64,000 nt of DNA, taken from contig NZ_QGTG01000006.1 of NCBI RefSeq assembly GCF_003182155.1, forward strand, positions 248,001 to 312,000. The letters are read 5' to 3'. The notes under the pieces were generated by a model. That model worked only from the letters and a program-made list of their open reading frames with translations, did no database searches and was not told the DNA's origin. This document shows positions 7,755 to 16,764 of the stretch, piece by piece. Within the stretch, counting starts at the first letter, position 1. Each line of letters opens with the position of its first letter. Origin of the DNA: Chitinophaga sp. S165. GTDB lineage: Bacteria > Bacteroidota > Bacteroidia > Chitinophagales > Chitinophagaceae. A program made the position numbers and the translations under genes.

Positions 7755-10634
7755 TTAGCTGAACAGAAATGCAACGTCCTCTTCGGTCAGCTTTTTCACA
7801 AAGCCAGTGTCTTCGCTTATCAGATCGTCGGCAATCATTTTCTTCCTTTCCTGCAATGCGAGGATCTTTTCTTCCACACTGTCTTTACAGATCATTTTGT
7901 AGGCAAAGACCTTGTTCTGCTGACCGATACGGTGCGTCCGGTCTATTGCCTGCTGTTCTGCCGCCGGGTTCCACCACGGATCTACGAGATATACATAATC
8001 GGCGGCAGTGAGTGTCAGACCGACTCCACCAGCTTTCAGACTAATGAGGAATACCCTTACCTTTTCATCTTCCTGGAACTGGTTTACCAGCTGCTGACGA
8101 TGTTCCGCTTTGGTACTGCCATCCAGGTAAAGGAAGGGGAGCCCTTCACTTTCCATAGACTTTGCAATGAGCTGCAGCATACCAGTAAACTGTGAAAAGA
8201 CCAGTACTTTATGTGTACCGGTGTTCTCACTGATCTCGCGCATTAATTCATCCAGTTTGACGGAGCTGGTCACATGGGCTTCCTCCGCAACCAGTTGTGG
8301 CGCATTACATACCTGTCGCAGGCGGGTCAGGCCTTCCAGCACATAGATGGTACTGGCGGCAATGCCCTGCTCATTGATCCGCTGCATCAGCTTCTCCTTA
8401 TACAGGTCGCGGATGCGGTTGTACGCCTTCCGTTGCTCTTCGCCCATCTCGCACCACATAATGATCTCTGTCTTATCAGGCAAATCCTGTGCTATTTGTT
8501 CTTTGGTACGCCGCAACAGGAAGGGATATATCAGTTTGCGCAGGCGGCCGGCCTTTTCAGCATCGGCATACTTGTCAATAGGCATGGCAAACTCTGAGCG
8601 GAAAAAAGCCTGGTTACCCAATAACCCCGGATTGGCAAAGTTCATCTGTGCATAGAGGTCCATGGTATTGTTCTGGATGGGTGTACCGCTCAGGATCAGC
8701 CGGTTACGGCATTGCAATACCTGCAATGCCTTCGTGGTCTGGGAAGATGGATTTTTGATCACCTGGCTTTCGTCCAGCACCGCATATCCGAATACGTGTG
8801 TGGTGAAAACGGCGGTATCGCTACGCACCGTACCATAACTTGTAATGACCAGTTGCTGCTGTTTCCAGTGCGCTGCATCATATTGCCTGTTACCACCGTG
8901 ATACACAGTGTAGCGCAGGCCGGGGGCAAATTTCTGCAATTCGGCCTGCCAGTTATAGATCAGGGAAGTGGGGCACACTACGAGGTGAGTTTCCCCTGGG
9001 TATTTCTCACAAAGATGTTGCAGGAAGGTGATGGTCTGGAGGGTCTTGCCAAGACCCATATCATCTGCCAGGCAACCACCCCAGCGCATAACGTCCAGGA
9101 GGCACATCCACTCAAAACCTGCCTGCTGGTAGGTCCGGAGCTGTGCTTGTATAGCACTCGGTACGGGGAAACGCTCGGCAGCTTGTGCCTGCAAGCGCTG
9201 TAACTGCTGCATGGTATTTTCCTTCACCACGGTGCCTTGTGCTTCCAGCATCTCCTGGGCTACAGTAAAATGAAGACGTGACAGTTTTAGTTTGTCTTTA
9301 TTTACCTGCCCCAGTTTCCAGAGCATATCGTATTTATGTAACCACTCGTCGGGAATGACGCCGATGGTACCGTCTTTCAGTAGTAAGTGGGGCTGCTTGT
9401 GCAACAGTGCCTTTTGCAGATCTGTCAGTGCCACGGGGATGTCGCCGTAGCGGATGTCTATTTCCAGATCGAATGTATCCTTGTCGTCTCCATGCCAGCG
9501 AACGTCCATCACAGGCACATTGGTATTGTATCTGAAGTGCTGCAGCTGGTCCATCCCATATACACCGATGTTCCTGTCTGTCAGCTTGCGATAGCACTTC
9601 ACCAGCCACTGGCTCTTCTCTGCATCCGCAAAAGGCAGATAGAAATAGCCGTTCCGTTGCTGTGCAAAACGTGGATGCAGCGTGCGTATGAAGGCGATCA
9701 GTTCCTTTTCTGCTTCCATATGCCTTCTGATCTCATACTGGATATCTCCTTCAGCTTTCAGTACTACGGGATCGCTGGTATCTTCGATTGAAAAGCCGCC
9801 GTACTGCCACTGTGGCGTTAGTACGAGGAAGGACTTATTCAGTTCACTCAGCCAGATATTACATTCCGGCGGAGTGTCTATCACTTCTTTCTGCAGCAGG
9901 ATACTCTTATTGACATTGTATTGTTCACTGAGTGCAGGCAGTGTATGTTCAATAAAAGCGGCTTCTTCATGCGCCGGAACATCCTTAAAACCACCGGGAA
10001 ATTGTTCCAATGTGGTGGCGGCAGCAGGAGGGAGGATGAACAGTTCTCCGCGGCTCCGCAGTACAAAACCATAGTGCTCAAAGTCGGAAAGAGGAAAGGC
10101 CTGACCGTTGATAGTAACAAGTGCAACTACCCGCAAAGCGCCGGTGGTAGAACGTTTCAGTTCGAAGGAGAGTACAGGTGGAAAATTATTTACAGTAGCC
10201 GGTCGTGTATGTTTAAGCAGCATACTGTCGTCCGTGATCATGGTATACCAGGGTAATACCGGCGTCAGTGGCCGCAATTGCTGAAGGGTATGATAGAGGT
10301 ATTGCTGCATGCCTTCCTGCACAAATTGGTGCTGGGTAAGCGATTTCACGGGAGCGTCCCGGAACTTCTCCTTTAACTGAAGCTCTTTATAAACCATCGA
10401 TTCCTGCGTGCAGGGTTGTAACAGGTGTTGCACACCGGCAGGCAGGGTATTGAAGATGGACAATGATTTTTTATCGTTCAGTGGCATACGCTGGCAGGTA
10501 CGCCCGCCTGCATCTTCTTTGAGTATGCCTGCACTGATCTTTACCGGGGTAGGATGATTAGACTGTAATTCCAGCAGGAGTACAGGCGTTGGTTTATTTT
10601 TGTTGTTACCGCCTTGCGTTATGGTTTTACTCAT
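7755..10634 (-). CDS. SNF2-family DEAD/DEAH-box ATPase/helicase
   Basis: This 959-residue protein has an N-terminal region of about 500 residues with no recognised domain, then a SNF2 ATPase core. Motif I is DDMGLGKT near residue 525, motif II is DESQ (usually DEAQ or DEAH), and the C-terminal lobe includes LKAGGVGL, DPWWNPA and DRTHRIGQ near residue 895. Such enzymes translocate on double-stranded DNA and remodel protein-DNA complexes. Bacterial members include RapA-like recyclers and parts of defence systems, but no defence genes are adjacent, so a housekeeping or orphan role is more likely. It lies between coaE and the GH5 gene on the same strand. Confidence 0.92.
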   Translation of the reverse strand: MSKTITQGGNNKNKPTPVLLLELQSNHPTPVKISAGILKEDAGGRTCQRMPLNDKKSLSIFNTLPAGVQHLLQPCTQESMVYKELQLKEKFRDAPVKSLTQHQFVQEGMQQYLYHTLQQLRPLTPVLPWYTMITDDSMLLKHTRPATVNNFPPVLSFELKRSTTGALRVVALVTINGQAFPLSDFEHYGFVLRSRGELFILPPAAATTLEQFPGGFKDVPAHEEAAFIEHTLPALSEQYNVNKSILLQKEVIDTPPECNIWLSELNKSFLVLTPQWQYGGFSIEDTSDPVVLKAEGDIQYEIRRHMEAEKELIAFIRTLHPRFAQQRNGYFYLPFADAEKSQWLVKCYRKLTDRNIGVYGMDQLQHFRYNTNVPVMDVRWHGDDKDTFDLEIDIRYGDIPVALTDLQKALLHKQPHLLLKDGTIGVIPDEWLHKYDMLWKLGQVNKDKLKLSRLHFTVAQEMLEAQGTVVKENTMQQLQRLQAQAAERFPVPSAIQAQLRTYQQAGFEWMCLLDVMRWGGCLADDMGLGKTLQTITFLQHLCEKYPGETHLVVCPTSLIYNWQAELQKFAPGLRYTVYHGGNRQYDAAHWKQQQLVITSYGTVRSDTAVFTTHVFGYAVLDESQVIKNPSSQTTKALQVLQCRNRLILSGTPIQNNTMDLYAQMNFANPGLLGNQAFFRSEFAMPIDKYADAEKAGRLRKLIYPFLLRRTKEQIAQDLPDKTEIIMWCEMGEEQRKAYNRIRDLYKEKLMQRINEQGIAASTIYVLEGLTRLRQVCNAPQLVAEEAHVTSSVKLDELMREISENTGTHKVLVFSQFTGMLQLIAKSMESEGLPFLYLDGSTKAEHRQQLVNQFQEDEKVRVFLISLKAGGVGLTLTAADYVYLVDPWWNPAAEQQAIDRTHRIGQQNKVFAYKMICKDSVEEKILALQERKKMIADDLISEDTGFVKKLTEEDVAFLFS

Positions 10635-10738
10635 CTCTTGTAATTCAGGTTCATCAACAAGGACAAAGATAACCTTCTGAAAAAGGTTAAAGCAATGGAC
10701 AATGCTGGAATAATATTGTTCCTTTTATGGTTACCGGT

Positions 10739-11338
10739 TCATGGTCTTTCAGCCGCCAGCAGCAACAGTTGTTCGTGTAATGTCAGCACCTGGGGAATGA
10801 CCATTTGCTGATCATCGTTACGGATCACATAATCGCACAGCCTCATTTTGATGGTATCGTCGATCTGTTTGTGCATACGTGCAAGTACGTCGTTACGGCT
10901 GATATTATCCCGTTTCATCACCCTTAAAATACGCACTGGCTGGGGCGCGGAAACGCCTATGCATTTATCCAGGTATTGAAATGAGCCGGATTCGAAGAGA
11001 AGAGCGGCTTCCTTCAGTACATAGGGAGTAGTCTGTTTGTCAGCCCATTCGTCGCTGTGGCGGATGGTGGCAGGGTGTACGAGGGAGTTGAGTAGCTCCA
11101 GTTTATCCTTATCATTAAAAACGATCTTTCCCAACGCCGCTCTGTCAAGCACATTCGTGTTGCTGTACATGTGTTCACCGAAATGAGCTTTTACCTGTTG
11201 TATCAGGAGCTCATCGGTTTGCATGATCGTTTTTGCAGCATCATCGGCATAATATACCGGAACGCCGAGTAATTCGAATACCCGGGCCACTGTCGTTTTG
11301 CCTGATCCTATGCCGCCTGTAATACCAACTTTTAACAT
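10739..11338 (-). CDS. coaE: Dephospho-CoA kinase
   Basis: CoaE phosphorylates dephospho-CoA, the last step of coenzyme A synthesis. The 199-residue product has the P-loop GITGGIGSGKTT at residues 5-16 and the expected length. The ATG at 11338 is chosen over one nine codons upstream because the upstream one lies inside a strong terminator hairpin and the family starts with the shorter form (MLKVGITGG). The gene is last in the order nusB, DUF1573, yajC, coaE, but the terminator sits just before its start codon. coaD, the preceding pathway step, lies at 31.9 kb. Confidence 0.95.
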   Translation of the reverse strand: MLKVGITGGIGSGKTTVARVFELLGVPVYYADDAAKTIMQTDELLIQQVKAHFGEHMYSNTNVLDRAALGKIVFNDKDKLELLNSLVHPATIRHSDEWADKQTTPYVLKEAALLFESGSFQYLDKCIGVSAPQPVRILRVMKRDNISRNDVLARMHKQIDDTIKMRLCDYVIRNDDQQMVIPQVLTLHEQLLLLAAERP

Positions 11339-11351
11339 ACGTCCAAATTCC

Positions 11352-11386
11352 AAAAAAAATCCCAAACTCCGTAAGGAATTTGGGAT
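11352..11386 (-). terminator. Strong terminator between yajC and coaE
   Basis: A 12-bp stem with one G-T wobble (ATCCCAAATTCC / GGAGTTTGGGAT), a 4-nt loop and eight T residues read on the minus strand. It ends 13 nt before the coaE start codon. Confidence 0.85.
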
Positions 11387-11406
11387 GTGTTATCTGAAGA
11401 TAACAA

Positions 11407-11763
11407 TTATTTTGCTGGTGTTGCAGCTGCTTTCTGTTGTGCAGTAGTGTATTCCATGCTGATCGCGGAACGCTCGATAGTTAAGTAAGTACCAGCGCTC
11501 ACCTCGATCTTGAGGGTACCATCGTCATTGATTTTTTTCACAGTGCCGTGAATACCTGCAATGGTAACCACTTTGTCGCCTTCACGCAGATTGCTGATGA
11601 AGTCTTTCTGCATTTTTGCTTTTTTAGTCTGAGGGCGGATCATAAATAACCACATTACCAGGATCATACCACCAATAAATATGAATTGGAAGCCACCGGC
11701 GCCACCTTGACCACCTGGAGCACCACCACCCATCAGTAAAACGTTCAGCATGTTAGTGTACAT
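11407..11763 (-). CDS. yajC: Preprotein translocase subunit YajC
   Basis: YajC is a small inner-membrane protein that associates with SecDF. The 118-residue product has a glycine-rich N-terminus, one membrane helix (about residues 26-43), the conserved RPQ (IRPQTKKAKMQ) just after it, and the cytoplasmic KVVTIAGIHGTV segment. An alternative start at Met5 (11751) is possible. The gene lies between a DUF1573 lipoprotein gene and coaE, and is followed by a strong terminator. Confidence 0.95.
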   Translation of the reverse strand: MYTNMLNVLLMGGGAPGGQGGAGGFQFIFIGGMILVMWLFMIRPQTKKAKMQKDFISNLREGDKVVTIAGIHGTVKKINDDGTLKIEVSAGTYLTIERSAISMEYTTAQQKAAATPAK

Positions 11764-11846
11764 CGTATTAAGTTGTATTTGTTGTTTAGTTGTTCTTGTT
11801 TCTAATTATTCCTGCCTCAATATCTATACCGGTCTGTATGTCGGTC

Positions 11847-12290
11847 TTAGCTTTGTTTCAGGATGGTACACTGGATCTTAGGTCCCTGTACCTGGTCAGG
11901 TTTCGTATTGGCCCTGATAACGATCTCTTTCTCGGTATATCCCTCTTTTCCTGCACTGTTGAAAACTACTTTCATGTAGCTGCTTTTACCCGGTTTGATA
12001 GGCTCTTTAGGCCATTCAGGCACCGTACAACCGCAGCTGGAGGTAGCGTCTGTTATGAGCAGGTCCCTGTCTCCCGTATTGGTAAATTTGAAAGAGTATT
12101 CCACTTTTTCACCTTCCGTGATGTTCCCGAAATTATGGACCATTTCATCAAAGGAGATCACTGGGGTGCCTGTAGCGGTATCAGATGCAGCGGTAGTGGC
12201 TGTTTCCTGGCCACCGGTCTTGCCGGCGTTTGAATTACAGGCGCCTGCTAACAGGCTTCCGGCAATCAGGTAAAAGAATATCTTTTTCAT
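11847..12290 (-). CDS. DUF1573 domain lipoprotein
   Basis: The 147-residue product has a lipoprotein signal with lipobox LAGAC (Cys18), a short Ala/Thr-rich linker and one DUF1573 domain. The domain is an immunoglobulin-like beta-sandwich with the typical HNFGNI and SFKFTNTGDRDLLI segments and a CGC motif (SSCGCTVP). It is predicted to be anchored in the envelope. Its molecular role is unknown. It sits between nusB and yajC on the same strand, an order I recall from other Bacteroidota. Confidence 0.9.
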   Translation of the reverse strand: MKKIFFYLIAGSLLAGACNSNAGKTGGQETATTAASDTATGTPVISFDEMVHNFGNITEGEKVEYSFKFTNTGDRDLLITDATSSCGCTVPEWPKEPIKPGKSSYMKVVFNSAGKEGYTEKEIVIRANTKPDQVQGPKIQCTILKQS

Positions 12291-12318
12291 AATTATTAAG
12301 GGTTCTACCCAAAAATAG

Positions 12319-13248
12319 CTATTTTTTTGTACGGTCTACCTTCTTTATCTGATTAGCCTGATCCAGGTCTTTCAGGATGTTATCAAGAATACCATTTACA
12401 AACTGTCCGCTCTGGGGAGTGCTGTAAGCTTTCGCCAGGTCGATATATTCATTGATTGTCACCTTAGTAGGGATGGTCGGGAAGTAGAGGAACTCGCAAA
12501 CGCCCATCTCCATCAGCAGCATATCCACTGCGGCGATACGTTCCGGGTCCCAGTTCTGTAATTTAGGCTTGATAAGTTCCAGACAGTATTCTTTCTTGTC
12601 AATTACGGTAAGGAGCAGTTCGCGTGCATATTCCAGTTTCTCCTTGCTGATCAGCTGGAGGAAGTTGAACAGGTGCGGCTTGTGCATGTAATTGGCAACC
12701 AGGAGGTCCATCATTTCTGCGTCATCGCCCCAATGGAGGAAAGTATCTTCCATGTGCTGAAGGAACAGTTCGTTCTTGGAAAGGACCTCTTTGTAGAGAT
12801 ATTCCATGATCTCCTTCTCACCGGCTTTGGTACGGGAAGGTTCCTTTATATAATTCTGATAGATCTCTGTAGCTGTGAGCGTATTATAGAGTTTACGCAT
12901 CAGGTCCGGCTCGGGAAGGTGTTTGAGTTTCCACTGTTCCAGGTTTACCTGGAAGCCTTTATCATTGATTATCTGGAAAATGAATTCATTTCCGGCGATC
13001 TTGGTATTCACCTGCAGGTCGGCCGCTGAGGGAAGATGTTTGGAAGCACGTGTCTGCGCATCGATCTCGGCATACTGTGCTACCTGGGACAGGCAGTATA
13101 ATAGGTATGTAAAGATCTGACTGGTCTGGTCCAGTTTCTCGTTCAGTAAACTGGTAGCCGTGCCCGGCTTGACGGTACCCTCTTCCATCGTTTCCAGTGC
13201 ATAAAGGGTCTGCATGACCTTCACCCGGATATTTCTTCTGCTAATCAT
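12319..13248 (-). CDS. nusB: Transcription antitermination factor NusB
   Basis: NusB binds boxA RNA with S10 and supports antitermination of rRNA operons. The 309-residue product is longer than the 140-residue form in E. coli. Bacteroidota NusB carries a long N-terminal extension, and the classic domain is at the C-terminus (WDPERIAAVDMLLMEMG and the following INEYIDLAK). The ATG at 13248 (MISRRNIRVKVMQ) is chosen over an upstream one because it gives the conserved N-terminus. It is first in the nusB-DUF1573-yajC cluster. Confidence 0.93.
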   Translation of the reverse strand: MISRRNIRVKVMQTLYALETMEEGTVKPGTATSLLNEKLDQTSQIFTYLLYCLSQVAQYAEIDAQTRASKHLPSAADLQVNTKIAGNEFIFQIINDKGFQVNLEQWKLKHLPEPDLMRKLYNTLTATEIYQNYIKEPSRTKAGEKEIMEYLYKEVLSKNELFLQHMEDTFLHWGDDAEMMDLLVANYMHKPHLFNFLQLISKEKLEYARELLLTVIDKKEYCLELIKPKLQNWDPERIAAVDMLLMEMGVCEFLYFPTIPTKVTINEYIDLAKAYSTPQSGQFVNGILDNILKDLDQANQIKKVDRTKK

Positions 13249-13275
13249 CTTATAATCAAGAACTGTATGAGGGCG

Positions 13276-13306
13276 CAAAGCTATGGGAAAATTAGGGAAT
13301 TTGGAA
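13276..13306 (-). promoter_or_regulatory. Putative promoter of the nusB cluster
   Basis: On the minus strand TAGCTTTG (13276-13283) matches TAnnTTTG exactly, 27 bp before the nusB start. The expected -33 position, 19 bp further, reads TTCC, so only the -7 element is convincing. Confidence 0.5.
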
Positions 13307-13370
13307 TTCTTAATTCCTAATTCCTATATTACAGCTGATTCTGTCATGTTTTTTCTGAAAAAATGGCATT

Positions 13371-13401
13371 TTTGTCAGTGTGCCTGATAAGTCTATCTTT
13401 G
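13371..13401 (+). promoter_or_regulatory. Consensus Bacteroidota promoter of groES-groEL
   Basis: TTTG (13371-13374), a 19-bp spacer and TATCTTTG (13394-13401) match TTTG-N19-TAnnTTTG perfectly. This predicts a leader of about 100 nt before groES. Confidence 0.75.
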
Positions 13402-13439
13402 GTGACTGAAAATTTGACCAGATTTGACGTGAAAAGTGC

Positions 13440-13465
13440 CTTGGCACAATTATCGAGGTGCCAAG
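13440..13465. promoter_or_regulatory. Inverted repeat in the groES leader (CIRCE-like)
   Basis: A perfect 8-bp inverted repeat CTTGGCAC / GTGCCAAG is separated by 10 bp. It lies between the predicted transcription start and groES, where CIRCE operators usually sit. The arms resemble CIRCE (TTAGCACTC), but the spacing is 3 bp too short. The left arm also resembles a sigma-54 -24 box (TTGGCAC). Confidence 0.45.
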
Positions 13466-13510
13466 ATCACTAATAAATCTTCATCTTACCTTTTTAAAAA
13501 GTATAACTAT

Positions 13511-13792
13511 ATGGCAAAAGATTTAAGTATTAAACCCTTAGCTGACAGGGTGATCGTGAAACCCGCAGCCGCAGAAGAGAAAACAGCTGGTGGTATCATC
13601 ATCCCTGATACCGCAAAAGAAAAACCACAAAGAGGTACTGTAGTAGCTGCCGGTCCTGGTAAGAAAGATGAGCCGGTGACAGTAAAGGTAGGCGACACTG
13701 TATTGTATGGTAAATACTCCGGTACAGAGATCAGCATCGAAGGCGGCGATTACTTAATCATGCGTGAATCTGACATTTTAGCGATTGTTTAA
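13511..13792 (+). CDS. groES: Co-chaperonin GroES
   Basis: GroES forms the seven-fold lid of the GroEL folding chamber. The 93-residue product shows the normal length, the opening IKPLADRVIVKP and the mobile-loop region EEKTAGGIIIPDTAKEKP. The ATG at 13511 gives the family N-terminus; the frame extends upstream but without homology. groEL follows 58 bp downstream and the two surely form one operon. Confidence 0.98.
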   Translation: MAKDLSIKPLADRVIVKPAAAEEKTAGGIIIPDTAKEKPQRGTVVAAGPGKKDEPVTVKVGDTVLYGKYSGTEISIEGGDYLIMRESDILAIV

Positions 13793-13850
13793 TCAAACAC
13801 GTTGATTTACAGGTAAACCAAAACAAAAATTTAAAAAACACAAGCTAATT

Positions 13851-15485
<1,635 letters not shown>

Positions 15486-15508
15486 TATAGTATCCAAAAA
15501 TATAAGTG

Positions 15509-15546
15509 AAAGGGTGTTCGCCTCCGGCGAATACCCTTTTCTTTTT
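15509..15546 (+). terminator. Terminator of groES-groEL
   Basis: A 14-bp stem (AAAGGGTGTTCGCC / GGCGAATACCCTTT, one G-T wobble) and a short loop are followed by T-rich sequence. Confidence 0.9.
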
Positions 15547-15591
15547 ATCGGCTTTCCTGTAACTTTAGATCCCTTTGTCCGTTATAACTGT

Positions 15592-16095
15592 ATGAACGCC
15601 TTTTTACGCGCCGCTTTCTGTTTTTTATTGCCAGTATTCCTGCTGACGGCTTGTTCTAAAGATGAATATTCCGGCGCAGGCGTATACACTGATGTAGAGA
15701 AAACAATGATGGAACAGGATATCCTGATCCAGAAATATATTCAGGACCATAATCTTAACATGGAACGTGACATCAGCGGCCTCTATTTCAATATAGAAGC
15801 TCCTGGGAGCGATAGCGCTCACATGACGCTCAATTCCGTTCCAACTGTCATTTACACCCGCGCTAATCTGAGAGACTCTGTGTTCGACGCATCTTTCGGA
15901 TCTACCAATTTTGACGGCCGTGCACTGAAAGACCATATCATCGGCTGGCAGATCGGATTGCAGAAAATAGGCAAGGGTGGCAAAATATTTATGATCATTC
16001 CTTCACCACTCGCTTTTGGCAATATTGCCGTTGGCAATATTATCCCTGCTAACACCGTTCTGGTATGCGACGTTGAATTAGTTGATTTTAAATGA
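15592..16095 (+). CDS. FKBP-type peptidyl-prolyl isomerase lipoprotein (first of two)
   Basis: The 167-residue product has a lipobox (LLTAC, Cys21) and a C-terminal FKBP-like domain of about 95 residues. FKBP landmarks are TVIYTRANLRDSVFDAS, IIGWQIGLQKIGKGGKI and IPANTVLVCDVELVDF. It probably catalyses proline isomerisation or acts as a chaperone on envelope proteins in the periplasm. The ATG at 15592 is chosen because it gives a clean signal peptide; the upstream frame overlaps groEL and its terminator. A related protein is encoded 49 bp downstream. Several aromatic residues of the classic FKBP active site are not conserved, so isomerase activity is uncertain. Confidence 0.85.
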   Translation: MNAFLRAAFCFLLPVFLLTACSKDEYSGAGVYTDVEKTMMEQDILIQKYIQDHNLNMERDISGLYFNIEAPGSDSAHMTLNSVPTVIYTRANLRDSVFDASFGSTNFDGRALKDHIIGWQIGLQKIGKGGKIFMIIPSPLAFGNIAVGNIIPANTVLVCDVELVDFK

Positions 16096-16144
16096 GTTTC
16101 CTTCTGTATTTAATCACTGACTATTATAAAAACTTGAGCATTTC

Positions 16145-16645
16145 ATGAAAAGATTAAGCATGAGAAATTTTTTACTGCTGGGCGCAGTACTGATGATGGG
16201 TTTGTTTGCCGCGTGCAGTAAAGATGGCGACGTTTACGATCCCGTTCCGCAGTTCAACAAGGAAATTGATTCCATCAAGGCATATCTGAAGGCTAACAAC
16301 CTGACAGCTGTTCAGGATACCGTTTCCGGTATTTTCTATAGCATTAGCGCTCCTGGAAATGGCAAAGACAGCGTTAAAAGAACTGATACCAAAGTGAAGA
16401 CCTTGTACAAAGGACAACTGCTGAATGGTGTTGTATTTGATTCAACCTCTACCACTCCGGCAGAATTCACAGCAGGAAATGTAATTGTAGGCTTCCAGTT
16501 CGCTTTGACAAAGATCACTAAAGGCGGTAAGATCCGTGTGTATTTCCCTTCCTATTACGGATATGGAACACAGGCCAAAGAGAAAATACCGGCTAACTCT
16601 TCACTGATTTTCGATGTTGAATTAGTGGATGTAGTCAATCCATAG
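16145..16645 (+). CDS. FKBP-type peptidyl-prolyl isomerase lipoprotein (second of two)
   Basis: The 166-residue product has a signal peptide with lipobox LFAAC (Cys24) and a C-terminal FKBP domain. Landmarks are LYKGQLLNGVVFDSTS, VIVGFQFALTKITKGGKIRVYFPSYYGYG and IPANSSLIFDVELVDV. It keeps the FKBP consensus better than its upstream neighbour, notably the VFDS and YGYG segments, so it is the likelier active isomerase of the pair. The two genes have similar length and domain order and probably arose by tandem duplication. A terminator follows. Confidence 0.9.
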   Translation: MKRLSMRNFLLLGAVLMMGLFAACSKDGDVYDPVPQFNKEIDSIKAYLKANNLTAVQDTVSGIFYSISAPGNGKDSVKRTDTKVKTLYKGQLLNGVVFDSTSTTPAEFTAGNVIVGFQFALTKITKGGKIRVYFPSYYGYGTQAKEKIPANSSLIFDVELVDVVNP

Positions 16646-16665
16646 TATTGTACTTTACACTTCAT

Positions 16666-16705
16666 AAAGTCCCGTTCTGATCAGTTCAGGCGGGACTTGT
16701 TATTT
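16666..16705 (+). terminator. Terminator after the FKBP pair
   Basis: An 8-bp stem (AAGTCCCG / CGGGACTT) with a longer loop is followed by GTTATTT. Confidence 0.7.
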
Positions 16706-16721
16706 ACCTCATGTGTGGATT

Positions 16722-16749
16722 TTTGGATATGTGGAATGCCTTACATTTG
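16722..16749 (+). promoter_or_regulatory. Putative promoter of the serine dehydratase gene
   Basis: TACATTTG (16742-16749) matches the -7 consensus. TTTG at 16722-16725 is a full -33 match, but the spacer is only 16 bp. The GTG start codon is 15 bp downstream, so the leader would be under 10 nt. Confidence 0.45.
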
Positions 16750-16764
16750 CTCAAATTCTAAGTA

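Noticed and set aside
7755..10634. SNF2 helicase as part of a DISARM-like or other defence island
   Set aside because: No methyltransferase, nuclease, phospholipase or other defence gene is adjacent; neighbours are coaE and a GH5 enzyme.
13441..13457. A sigma-54 promoter before groES
   Set aside because: The left arm resembles a -24 box, but the -12 position lacks the GC pair; a perfect primary-sigma promoter lies upstream.
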